Assembly: GCA_900541055.1 (NCBI GenBank) | Contig: UQHZ01000038.1 | Coordinates: 1-13,144, forward strand | Reading direction: 5' to 3' | DNA from: an uncultured Collinsella sp. | GTDB lineage: Bacteria; Actinomycetota; Coriobacteriia; Coriobacteriales; Coriobacteriaceae | DNA: 13,144 nucleotides | In this document: piece after piece, positions 1 through 5,869 of the stretch | Numbering within the stretch: the first letter of the stretch is position 1 | Layout: each line of letters begins with the position of its first letter | The notes under the pieces: generated by a model | Databases searched by the model: none | What the model was told of the DNA's origin: nothing | The model's input: the letters and a program-made list of their open reading frames with translations, nothing else | Made by a program: the position numbers and the translations under genes

Positions 1-21
1 CAGAGCGAACAAGTTGGCATG

Positions 22-63
22 AAAAAGGCAAGGCATAGACCTTCTGGTCATGCCTTGCCTTTT
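22..63. terminator. Strong hairpin terminator
   Basis: Arms 24-36 and 50-62 are perfectly complementary over 13 bp. They are followed by an inner GACC/GGTC stem (38-41 with 46-49) and a four-base loop. Read on the minus strand, the hairpin is followed by five T residues, so it could end transcription leaving the SRP RNA gene. Read on the plus strand, it has only a short T run and could end a gene lying left of the window. An outer 8-bp inverted repeat (1-8 with 77-84) encloses it. Confidence 0.7.
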
Positions 64-142
64 GAATGACAAATTGTCGCTCTGGGTGGCGCGCAGCGTC
101 GAGCATTGCGCGGTTTGGTAAAACCGCGCAAAAAGAAAGCCC

Positions 143-248
143 GTGCGCTCGATGGATTCGGATGCCCGACAGAGGCTCCTTATGGCTGCTTCCTTCCGGA
201 CCTGACCAGATTCGGAACATGTCGTCATCCGAACCCATCGAACGCGCT
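143..248 (-). ncRNA. ffs: Small signal recognition particle RNA (4.5S type)
   Basis: This is the RNA core of the signal recognition particle, which binds Ffh and targets nascent membrane and secreted proteins. The minus strand carries the nearly invariant apical motif GGTCAGGTCCGGAAGGAAGC (around 185-204). It is flanked by two arms, 226-245 and 145-164, that pair over 20 bp with only GU wobbles. That matches the simple hairpin form (about 100 nt, no Alu domain). The closing stem is followed on the minus strand by a T-rich run (131-139), so the 3' end may lie near 135. The predicted promoter puts the transcript start near 255. A place just downstream of tadA is common in Gram-positive bacteria, where dnaX usually follows; dnaX would lie outside the window on the left. 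Exact ends are approximate. Confidence 0.93.
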
Positions 249-261
249 AGGCGCTCGGTAT

Positions 262-290
262 ATCTTACCTGCTCCCGCCCGCCAGAGCAA
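262..290 (-). promoter_or_regulatory. ffs promoter
   Basis: On the minus strand a TTGCTC -35 box (285-290) is separated by 17 bp from a TAAGAT -10 box (262-267). This puts the start near 255, just ahead of the SRP RNA stem. The palindrome chain begins only 8 bp upstream, so any insertion there left the promoter intact. Confidence 0.55.
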
Positions 291-297
291 GGTAGCT

Positions 298-384
298 AAT
301 TTGGGACGGAGCTTTTTTGACTACTTTTGCAGCCCGATTGCCAGAGCAGCCAATGAGTAGTCAAAATAGTCCGATCCCAAAATG
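298..384. repeat. Imperfect palindrome 1 in the tadA-ffs gap
   Basis: Bases 298-331 and 351-384 are imperfect reverse complements of about 33 nt. The shared blocks include TTTGGGA/TCCCAAA, CGGA/TCCG and TTTTGACTACT/AGTAGTCAAAA. Folded, this makes one 87-nt hairpin. It holds no gene. It looks like a small dispersed palindromic repeat, but copy number cannot be judged from one window. Confidence 0.55.
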
Positions 385-390
385 ACCGGC

Positions 391-570
391 TTGGTGCCGC
401 ACCACAGAAAGAGCCCATCTACTACGTTTAGGCCGCAGGGGTCAACCATAGCCGGCTTTTCGAAAATCGGCAAGCTTTCTACCTGCGGTTTTGTTTTTGC
501 AAATTCCGGGATGGTCGAAGGTGGCCGGTTGAACGTAGTAGATGGTCGCATTTCGTGGCAAACGGTCCGA
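391..570. repeat. Imperfect palindrome 2, about 180 bp
   Basis: The core arms 415-428 and 532-545 are perfectly complementary over 14 bp (CCATCTACTACGTT). Weaker complementarity extends inward and outward around a centre near 480 (AAGCTT at 472-477). Because the element is its own near reverse complement, both strands carry long open frames (plus 382-699, minus 321-671). The two conceptual peptides share words such as STTF and LNVVDG. I read this as a palindromic repeat element, not a gene. Confidence 0.55.
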
Positions 571-604
571 CCCAAGGCACAAGGCGGCCAACCTCGAATG
601 GCCA

Positions 605-685
605 TTCTCGAAGTTGCGGTGGAATACGGACTGAATTGGCACCTTAAAGGCAAAAACACTCCGTATTTCACCGCAACTTATCGAG
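605..685. repeat. Inverted repeat 3 beside the tadA fusion stop
   Basis: Arms 611-630 and 660-679 are complementary over 20 bp with one GU-type mismatch. They extend to CTCG/CGAG across a 2-nt bulge, making a long hairpin with a loop of about 29 nt. A small hairpin (586-590 with 599-603) precedes it. The hairpin starts 10 bp after the stop codon of the tadA fusion on the minus strand and could protect that mRNA 3' end. No T run follows, so it is not a classic terminator. Confidence 0.6.
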
Positions 686-695
686 GGGATGGGTT

Positions 696-2477
696 TTAGA
701 GGCGAGCGAGGTCGTAGGCTTGGGCGGCTGACTCACCGGCGAAGATGAGGTTGGTTGTGGCTTCCTGAGGATTGAGCGCCTGGTCGAGAGGCATGGGCTT
801 GCGGCAGATCGGCAGTACCAAGTCGATACCTTGCTCATATACCGCGTTCAGGTTGTCAGCACGGCCGCCCACGACGGCGACCACCGGCTTGCCATATCGC
901 CTGGCGCGGCGAGCCACACCCACCGGCGCCTTACCGGCGGCGGACTGCTCGTCCATATTGCCCTCGCCTGTTATGACCAGGTCGACATCGCGCACGCGCT
1001 CGTCAAACCCCACGAGATCGAGCACCGTCTCTACACCCGAGCGCAGCTCCGCACCGAGCGCCAGCAACGCGGCTCCCAAGCCACCGGCAGCGCCCGCGCC
1101 GGGCACGCCGAGCACCGAGCCAAATGTCCGTGCGCCCTCGGGTGTGCGCAACAACCCCTGGGCTCGCGCCTCGAAAATTGCCGCATCGAGCAGGCGACCG
1201 TAGCCGACCATCCAGCCGTCGTATCTGCGCAGCGCCTCGACATCATCCGCCGGCAGGCCCTTCTGCCCGCCAAACACCGCCAGTGCGCCTCGACGCCCCA
1301 CGAGCGGATTCTCGACATCGGAAAGCACAACGATACGAGCATCATCCAAAGCCTGCAGCGCTGGCGCCAAATCAACGCTCGCCACCTGCTCAAGGCCGGC
1401 AAGACCGGGGGCGACATCGCATCCCTGATCATCGACCACACGCGCGCCCAGCGCCTGCAGCATGCCGGCGCCACCGTCGTTGGTGGCACTGCCGCCCAAG
1501 CCAATATAGATAGTCTTTACCCCGACACGAACTGCACGGAGCATCAGCTCGCCCACGCCATAGGTTGTAGCAGCCAGCGCCGCCGATTCCGTGCAAGGTG
1601 AGTACCCGATGCCTGCTGCTTCGGCCATCTCAATAACAACCGACTCGTGCTCGCCGTCCACTAACATCCGGGCAGGCACACCATCGCCAAAGGGTCCCGC
1701 AACCTCGCAGGTCACAATCTCACCGCCGCACGCGGCAACGGCATCGAGCGTCCCCTCACCGCCATCTGCCAGCGGCAAAGCGTTCAGCTCGGCATCGGGC
1801 CACACATGGCGCATGCCCTCGGCAACCGCTGCCTCCGCCTGCGCGCTCGAAACGCTGCCCTTAAAGGAGTCGATCGCCAGCAGCACACGGCGGGGCCGAC
1901 GGCATGCAGGACCAAAGTCAACCGCCGTGCCAGCATCCTCACCGGCACCTGCAAGCGCTGCGGCGTGAGCGGCGTGTGCTTCAAGATCGGCCCCACAACC
2001 GCAATCAGCGCCGCCCGCTCCGCGCAGACCGCCAAAATAGCTACTCAGCAGCTCGCGGCATTCATCCGCCAGTACGCCGGCGGTCACATTGAACCGATGA
2101 TTCAGGCGCGAGTCGGCATTGAGGTCATACAGGGATCCCAGCGCGCCCGCCTTGGCATCAGCCGCGCCATACACGCAGCGCCCCACGCGCGCGTTGACCA
2201 TAAGGCCCGCGCACATGCAGCAGGGTTCCAACGTCACATAGACCGTACAATCGGAAAGACGCCAGCGGCCGAGCGACCGAGCGGCAGCGCACAGGGCCGC
2301 GAACTCTGCATGAGCCGAAGGATCCTGATCGAGCTCGCGCCGATTGTGCGCCCTCGCGACGATCTCGCCGTCGCGCACCACTACGGCTCCGATGGGCACC
2401 TCGCCCACCGCCGCGGCGGCTCGCGCCTCCGCCAGCGCCTCGCGCATGAACTTCTCGTCGATTTCGGTGATCGTCAT
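696..2477 (-). CDS. tadA: Fusion protein: tRNA adenosine deaminase (TadA) - glycerate 2-kinase
   Basis: A single unbroken 593-residue frame. Residues 1-150 are a complete TadA, which converts wobble A34 to inosine in tRNA-Arg(ACG). The zinc site is visible: HAE at 56-58 (H ligand, E proton shuttle) and PCCMC at 85-89 (C86 and C89 ligands). Residues 152-196 are an Ala/Gly-rich linker with several Cys and His. Residues 197-593 are a full-length glycerate 2-kinase of the GlxK/GarK type, which makes phosphoglycerate from D-glycerate and ATP. It shows the AIDSFKG start, LPLADGGEGT (234-243), GLGGSATNDGGAG (327-339), VFGGQKG (401-407) and TGEGNMDEQS (503-512). I chose ATG 2477 because GGGAAGG lies 6 nt upstream and TadA homology begins there; the open frame runs 17 codons further to a GTG. 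Each half alone is well known. The fusion is unusual, and nothing suggests a joining frameshift. Confidence 0.9.
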   Translation of the reverse strand: MTITEIDEKFMREALAEARAAAAVGEVPIGAVVVRDGEIVARAHNRRELDQDPSAHAEFAALCAAARSLGRWRLSDCTVYVTLEPCCMCAGLMVNARVGRCVYGAADAKAGALGSLYDLNADSRLNHRFNVTAGVLADECRELLSSYFGGLRGAGGADCGCGADLEAHAAHAAALAGAGEDAGTAVDFGPACRRPRRVLLAIDSFKGSVSSAQAEAAVAEGMRHVWPDAELNALPLADGGEGTLDAVAACGGEIVTCEVAGPFGDGVPARMLVDGEHESVVIEMAEAAGIGYSPCTESAALAATTYGVGELMLRAVRVGVKTIYIGLGGSATNDGGAGMLQALGARVVDDQGCDVAPGLAGLEQVASVDLAPALQALDDARIVVLSDVENPLVGRRGALAVFGGQKGLPADDVEALRRYDGWMVGYGRLLDAAIFEARAQGLLRTPEGARTFGSVLGVPGAGAAGGLGAALLALGAELRSGVETVLDLVGFDERVRDVDLVITGEGNMDEQSAAGKAPVGVARRARRYGKPVVAVVGGRADNLNAVYEQGIDLVLPICRKPMPLDQALNPQEATTNLIFAGESAAQAYDLARL

Positions 2478-2509
2478 CGTTCGCCTTCCCTGTTGCAAAT
2501 TCAAAACGA

Positions 2510-2518
2510 TGCTATCAT
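2510..2518 (+). promoter_or_regulatory. Extended -10 promoter for tRNA-Ser
   Basis: TGCTATCAT matches an extended -10 (TGn followed by TATCAT at 2513-2518) and sits 10 bp before the tRNA 5' end. No good -35 box is spaced 16-18 bp upstream. The TTGCAA at 2493-2498 is only 14 bp away. Confidence 0.4.
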
Positions 2519-2528
2519 TACGACTCAC

Positions 2529-2618
2529 GGAGAGATGGCAGAGCGGTTGAATGCGGCGGTCTTGAAAACCGTTGAGCGCGAGAGCGTTCCGGGGGTTCGA
2601 ATCCCCCTCTCTCCGCCA
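2529..2618 (+). tRNA. tRNA-Ser (anticodon UGA)
   Basis: A 90-nt class II tRNA that reads UCA. The acceptor arm GGAGAGA pairs with TCTCTCC (2608-2614), followed by discriminator G and an encoded CCA (2616-2618). The anticodon loop CTTGAAA holds TGA at 2563-2565. A long variable arm (around 2573-2589) is typical of tRNA-Ser, and the T arm GGGGG-TTCGAAT-CCCCC is perfect. It starts 51 bp from the divergent tadA fusion and ends 3 bp before the stop codon of the converging TetR-type gene. No integrase gene or duplicated 3' end is visible, so there is no sign that it serves as an attachment site. Confidence 0.97.
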
Positions 2619-2621
2619 CTC

Positions 2622-3218
2622 CTAGTGATGCACCGGTGTCATGGTCCGCTCAAACAACGCATCGACCACGTCGGCTATCTCAGGTCGACGCTCAAGATCG
2701 TGGCCCGATTCCCACCATATCGTGAAAAGTCGAATAATACCGCCGGCGACAAACTCAGACGTCGTCTCGAGTGACACGGGGGCCAGGGCATCCTCGGCAA
2801 GCACGTTCATCACACGCTCGCGGATGGAGCGGGCAATGCGGTCGCAAATAACGCTGGTCAACATGCCCGACATGCTGCTTGCCAAAATGTTATCCATGAG
2901 CCGCTCGTGCGTCAGAATCAAATCCATGGCATCGTCCAAAATCGCGTGTCGAAGCGCGCGCACGTCCTCGGCAGACACCGCACCGGCCTCATCGGGCTGT
3001 TTTTGCGGCAAGCCCGACATAAGCTCATCGATATAAAAGGCAAAGTAATCGTTCTTGTCGCGAAAGTGCTTGTAGAACGTCGTGCGGCGAATCATGGCGC
3101 GGGCGCACAGCATGGCAACCGTCAGGTCCTCAAAACGATGCTCCTCGAGAAGCTCGGTGAAGGCATCGAACAGGGCGCGGTAGGTTTTCTTAATGCGAAG
3201 GTCCACCGGTATCACCAT
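2622..3218 (-). CDS. TetR/AcrR-family transcriptional regulator
   Basis: A 198-residue protein, within the usual TetR length. The N-terminal DNA-binding domain fits residues 8-55, with the recognition-helix signature RRTTFYKHFRDK at about 44-55. The rest is a helical ligand or dimer domain resembling the TetR C-terminal class found in DhaS-like regulators. The ligand is unknown. The start is uncertain: ATG 3218 follows GAGG with no spacer, so GTG at 3215 or GTG at 3206 (VDLRIKK) may be the true start. The gene is divergent from lemA across a 199-bp gap with an 8-bp inverted repeat (3224-3231 with 3279-3286), so it may control itself, lemA or both. It converges on tRNA-Ser. Confidence 0.85.
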   Translation of the reverse strand: MVIPVDLRIKKTYRALFDAFTELLEEHRFEDLTVAMLCARAMIRRTTFYKHFRDKNDYFAFYIDELMSGLPQKQPDEAGAVSAEDVRALRHAILDDAMDLILTHERLMDNILASSMSGMLTSVICDRIARSIRERVMNVLAEDALAPVSLETTSEFVAGGIIRLFTIWWESGHDLERRPEIADVVDALFERTMTPVHH

Positions 3219-3223
3219 CCTCA

Positions 3224-3286
3224 GGGCAAAGACAACACTCGTCAATCTGTCGCATATCTTACACCTGTACCTCGCGCGCTTTGCCC
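3224..3286. promoter_or_regulatory. Candidate operator and promoter region of the TetR-type gene
   Basis: GGGCAAAG (3224-3231) and CTTTGCCC (3279-3286) are perfect 8-bp inverted repeats. They bracket a minus-strand TAAGAT -10 candidate (3256-3261), but the -35 box is poor. The spacing of about 47 bp is wide for a single dimer site, so two separate sites or DNA looping would be needed. Confidence 0.25.
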
Positions 3287-3326
3287 CGGTGCCGGCCCCG
3301 CCGAAAACACAACGCTTACCGGAAAG

Positions 3327-3356
3327 TTCGGCACGGCAAAACGTTGCGGGTATACT
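3327..3356 (+). promoter_or_regulatory. Probable lemA promoter
   Basis: A good TATACT -10 box (3351-3356) lies 18 bp after a weak TTCGGC -35 box (3327-3332). It predicts a leader of about 55 nt before lemA. Confidence 0.4.
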
Positions 3357-3417
3357 AGTAGCGTTATACCAACGGCAGCTGGCGCATGCCGCCGCGGCCA
3401 TTCGAAACGGAGACATC

Positions 3418-3969
3418 ATGATTACCGTCATCATCGGCATCGTTGTTGTCATTGTGATTGTCTGCGCCATCGCCGGCATCTACAACAACATGGTCACCAA
3501 GCGTAACCGCATCGATAACGCTTGGCAGAACATCGATACGCAGCTGCAGCGCCGCAACGACCTGATCCCCAACCTGGTCGAGACCGTCAAGGGCTACGCC
3601 AAGCACGAGCAGGAGACGCTCTCCGCCGTGATCAGCGCGCGTAACACCGCCGTCAAGGCCACCACGCCCGAGGCCAAGATGGAAGCCGACAACGTGCTGA
3701 CCGGTGCGCTGCGCCAGCTCTTCGCCGTAGCCGAGGCCTATCCCGATCTTAAGGCAAACACCAACTTTACGCAGCTGCAGGCATCGCTCGAGGATACCGA
3801 GAACAAGATTAGCTATGCACGCCAGAGCTACAACGATTGCGTGCTCAGCTACAATAACGCCATTCAGACGTTCCCGGCTGTCATCTTTGCCGGCATCTTC
3901 CAGTTTAAGGAGCGCCAGGGCTTCGAGGCCGCCGAAGCAGCCCGCCAGGCCCCGACTGTCAAGTTCTAG
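3418..3969 (+). CDS. lemA: LemA family membrane-anchored protein
   Basis: A 183-residue protein, the normal size of bacterial LemA. One hydrophobic N-terminal segment (residues 2-22) anchors it, with the helical body predicted outside the membrane or facing the envelope. The family hallmark follows: YNNMVTKRN (22-30), AWQNIDTQLQRRNDLIPNL (35-53), then VKGYAKHE. The tail FQFKERQGFEA...TVKF is also typical. The molecular function of LemA is not settled; it often sits beside HtpX proteases or TPM-domain proteins, but neither is present here. The start ATG 3418 has GGAG five bases upstream. The frame stays open upstream to 3193, but that stretch overlaps the divergent regulator and is not LemA-like. 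It is a single-gene unit ending in a strong terminator. Confidence 0.93.
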   Translation: MITVIIGIVVVIVIVCAIAGIYNNMVTKRNRIDNAWQNIDTQLQRRNDLIPNLVETVKGYAKHEQETLSAVISARNTAVKATTPEAKMEADNVLTGALRQLFAVAEAYPDLKANTNFTQLQASLEDTENKISYARQSYNDCVLSYNNAIQTFPAVIFAGIFQFKERQGFEAAEAARQAPTVKF

Positions 3970-4005
3970 TAGTTTGGCAGCGCATCCTTAATCGGCCAAA
4001 TGCAT

Positions 4006-4051
4006 AAACCGCCCCGTCGAATGCATACTTCGACGGGGCGGTTTCTTTTTT
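4006..4051 (+). terminator. lemA terminator
   Basis: A perfect 15-bp stem (4006-4020 with 4030-4044) with a 9-nt loop is followed by C and six T residues (4046-4051). This is a classic intrinsic terminator 36 bp after the lemA stop. Confidence 0.92.
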
Positions 4052-4075
4052 CGCGAAGGTCCCCCTCTAAGCGCC

Positions 4076-4275
4076 GTGCATTTTTAGGAGTATTCAACAT
4101 AACCAAGAGCTTCGGGCACCACGATACATGCCGAAGACCGCGAATATCCCTGCAAATCAAACGCTGCCAGCCCATAATCCCGCCCATCATTCGTAGAAAA
4201 CATCGAGAACTCCCGATTTTTGCCCGAGGTCGGTATGCAGGGGCCTTCGATTGCAGAATACTCGCAAAAATGCAC
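4076..4275. mobile_element. MITE-like element with 20-bp terminal inverted repeats
   Basis: The ends 4076-4095 (GTGCATTTTTAGGAGTATTC) and 4256-4275 are inverted repeats matching at 18 of 20 bases. Looser matching extends 6 bp outward (4 of 6). The 200-bp interior encodes no transposase. The minus strand is open from TTG 4311 to 4084 (75 codons), but that start lies in the T run of a terminator and has no ribosome site, so I do not call a gene. The element lies between the lemA and ilvE terminators, a harmless spot for insertion. No convincing target duplication is seen. Confidence 0.5.
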
Positions 4276-4304
4276 GTCGCCACCACCCCCACATGGCGCG
4301 AACC

Positions 4305-4334
4305 AAAACAAAAGCGCGGCCTAAAAGGCCGCGC
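4305..4334 (-). terminator. ilvE transcript terminator
   Basis: The stem 4314-4322 with 4326-4334 is perfect and GC-rich with an AAA loop. On the minus strand it is followed by TTTTGTTTT (4313-4305). It ends transcripts leaving ilvE after passing through the giant hairpin at 4388-4512. Confidence 0.8.
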
Positions 4335-4387
4335 ACCATCTTTAATTCAGATTAATTATTGTTCGTTGTGACATCGCCGAGCCCGCA

Positions 4388-4512
4388 GGGCGGAGAGCAA
4401 GCTCCCTCCCGGCGCACTCCGCAGGACGCAAGAAGCCCTCGCCGCACGAAGTGCGCAGCGAGGGCTTCTTGCATGTCCGAGGACGCGCCAGGAGGGAGTT
4501 TACTCTCTGCCC
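4388..4512. repeat. Giant interrupted hairpin downstream of ilvE
   Basis: About 125 nt fold into one long interrupted stem. From outside in: GGGC/GCCC (4388-4391 with 4509-4512), GAGAG/CTCTC (4393-4397 with 4503-4507), CTCCCTCC/GGAGGGAG (4402-4409 with 4491-4498) and GGCGC/GCGCC (4411-4415 with 4485-4489). Then a perfect 15-bp core (4428-4442 with 4458-4472) and a CGCAC-GAA-GTGCG tip. It begins 16 bp after the ilvE stop on the minus strand. It could be a palindromic repeat or a stabilising 3' UTR structure. No T run follows it directly. Confidence 0.7.
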
Positions 4513-4528
4513 GGACAGGAAAGGCTAA

Positions 4529-5581
4529 TTACGCGACGGTGTAAACCCAGTTGTGCTTGTCCTCGACAGCACCAGACTGGATGCCGGTCAGAGTCTCGCG
4601 GAGCTTCTTCATCACAGGGCCGATCTCGGTGTAGCCAGCCGGGAAGGTCACGGTCTCGTCGGCGCCGTAAACCTTGTTGTCGATCTCGCCAACCGGGGAG
4701 ATGACGGCAGCGGTGCCGCACAGGCCGCACTCGACAAAGGTACCGGCCTTGACCTCGGCCCACTCGACGGGACGCTGGTCAACGGTCATGCCCAGGTCCT
4801 GAGCGACCTGAACGAGCGAGCGACGGGTGATAGAGGGCAGGATGGAGTCGGTGTGCGACTGCGGAACGACGAGCGTGCCGTCCTCCTTCACGAACAGAAC
4901 GTTGGCGCCGCCGGTCTCCTCGACATAGGTGCGGGACTCGGAGTCGAGATACAGGTTCTCGGCATAGCCCTCGCGATGGGCCTCCATCGTGGGCTTGAGG
5001 GACATGGCGTAGTTCAGGCCGGCCTTGATGTTGCCGGTGCCGTGAGGTGCCGCACGGTCATACTCGGAAACGCGCAGCTTGACGGGCTTGAGGCCACCCT
5101 TAAAGTACGGACCGACCGGGGTCACGAGAATGCGGAACGTGTACTCAGGAGCGGGAGCCACGCCGATCACGTCACCGGAGCCGATCATAAACGGACGCAC
5201 GTACAGGGTCGCACCGGAACCGAAGGGCGGAACCCAGGCGGCGTTGGCAGAAACGACCTGCTTGACGGCTTCAACGAACTTGTCCTTGGGGAACGGGGGC
5301 ATCTCGAGGCGCTGCGCAGAGTTGTACATACGCTCGGCGTTCATGTCGGGACGGAAGCAGACGATGCTGCCGTCCTCGGCGGTGTAGGCCTTCAGGCCCT
5401 CAAAGACCTCCTGGCAGTAATGGAAGATGCCGCCGCACTCGGAGACATGCAGGGTGTGGTCGGTGGTCAGGCCACCCTCGTCCCACTCGCCGTCCTTCCA
5501 ATGGGCCTCGTAGCTGTAATCGGTCTTCATGTAGCCAAAGCCGAGGCTACCCCAATCGATATCCTTTTTCTCGACAGTCAT
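4529..5581 (-). CDS. ilvE: Branched-chain amino acid aminotransferase
   Basis: A 350-residue fold-type IV PLP enzyme that interconverts Leu, Ile and Val with their 2-oxo acids using glutamate. It acts in the cytosol as the last step of branched-chain synthesis or the first step of breakdown. The sequence fits the longer, eukaryote-like BCAT class found in actinobacteria. The PLP lysine is K186 in GTGNIKAGLNYA, and EETGGAN (221-227) supplies the glutamate that contacts the cofactor ring. FEGLKAY (60-66) and YVRPFMIG (127-134) are also typical. ATG 5581 follows AAGGAG by 7 nt and matches the family N-terminus. The frame is open 50 codons further upstream to a GTG (5731), but that stretch is Arg-rich and unlike BCAT. 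No other ilv or leu genes are in the window. Confidence 0.96.
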   Translation of the reverse strand: MTVEKKDIDWGSLGFGYMKTDYSYEAHWKDGEWDEGGLTTDHTLHVSECGGIFHYCQEVFEGLKAYTAEDGSIVCFRPDMNAERMYNSAQRLEMPPFPKDKFVEAVKQVVSANAAWVPPFGSGATLYVRPFMIGSGDVIGVAPAPEYTFRILVTPVGPYFKGGLKPVKLRVSEYDRAAPHGTGNIKAGLNYAMSLKPTMEAHREGYAENLYLDSESRTYVEETGGANVLFVKEDGTLVVPQSHTDSILPSITRRSLVQVAQDLGMTVDQRPVEWAEVKAGTFVECGLCGTAAVISPVGEIDNKVYGADETVTFPAGYTEIGPVMKKLRETLTGIQSGAVEDKHNWVYTVA

Positions 5582-5727
5582 ATGTCGCTCCTTACATACA
5601 CAGTTGCATACTCGCGAACCCGCACGCAAGGACCGAGGCCGACCGCGTCGCAACGTCGCACGCCCGGAGCGTAGAGCCGGACGGGACACGCGAGCAGCAT
5701 CAAAGCCGATGGCACGTCGATTCGCAT
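5582..5727 (-). promoter_or_regulatory. ilvE leader with a possible 48-codon upstream reading frame
   Basis: The leader between the predicted promoter and ilvE is about 145 nt and GC-rich. An ATG at 5727 opens a 48-codon frame whose TGA stop overlaps the ilvE ATG (ATATGA). About 15 of its 48 codons specify Val, Leu or Ile. The ATG falls about where transcription should begin, so translation would have to be leaderless. This might be a sensing leader peptide or chance. I see no clear terminator/antiterminator pair. Confidence 0.25.
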
Positions 5728-5734
5728 GCACGAG

Positions 5735-5763
5735 ATTGTACTCCGCACGCGCGTCGGATAAAA
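5735..5763 (-). promoter_or_regulatory. Probable ilvE promoter
   Basis: The minus-strand -10 box TACAAT (5735-5740) lies 17 bp from a weak TTTTAT -35 box (5758-5763). The -35 overlaps GATAAAACGTTT (5757-5768). Its AAACGTTT palindrome resembles the central-CG operators of LacI-family proteins, so a regulator could act here. Confidence 0.4.
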
Positions 5764-5805
5764 CGTTTTTCTTTAACTAACTAAAGTATTTTCATTTGAC
5801 CGAAG

Positions 5806-5840
5806 CAAAAAGGCCCGCCACCGTAAGCGGTGACGGGCCT
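5806..5840 (-). terminator. dedA terminator
   Basis: A 13-bp stem (5811-5823 with 5828-5840, one wobble) with a four-base loop is followed on the minus strand by a T run (5810-5807). It lies 30 bp after the dedA stop and separates dedA from ilvE. Confidence 0.88.
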
Positions 5841-5869
5841 CAACTGCACGGTTTGCGCGCTGACTCGAG

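Noticed and set aside
108..129. Strong GCGCGGTTT/AAACCGCGC hairpin as the ffs terminator
   Set aside because: No T run follows on either strand; on the minus strand the T-rich run comes before it. The ffs stem plus that T run, or the hairpin at 22-63, is a better terminator.
831..1601. Long plus-strand frame opposite the tadA fusion (also 1806-2774)
   Set aside because: These are shadows of the GC-rich tadA-kinase gene, with repetitive Arg/Ala/His composition and no ribosome sites.
2529..2618. tRNA-Ser as an integration site of a genomic island
   Set aside because: No integrase, no duplicated tRNA 3' end and no change in gene character on either side.
4084..4311. Minus-strand 75-codon frame starting TTG inside the MITE-like element region
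   Set aside because: The TTG start lies within the T run of an intrinsic terminator, there is no ribosome site, and the frame spans the terminal repeats of the element. It is more likely non-coding.
4000..4371. Plus-strand 123-codon frame after lemA
   Set aside because: It begins before and runs through the lemA terminator, has no ribosome site and covers the MITE-like element. No family resemblance.
4553..5674. Plus-strand 373-codon frame opposite ilvE
   Set aside because: It is a shadow of a clear aminotransferase gene; the conceptual protein has no recognisable domain.
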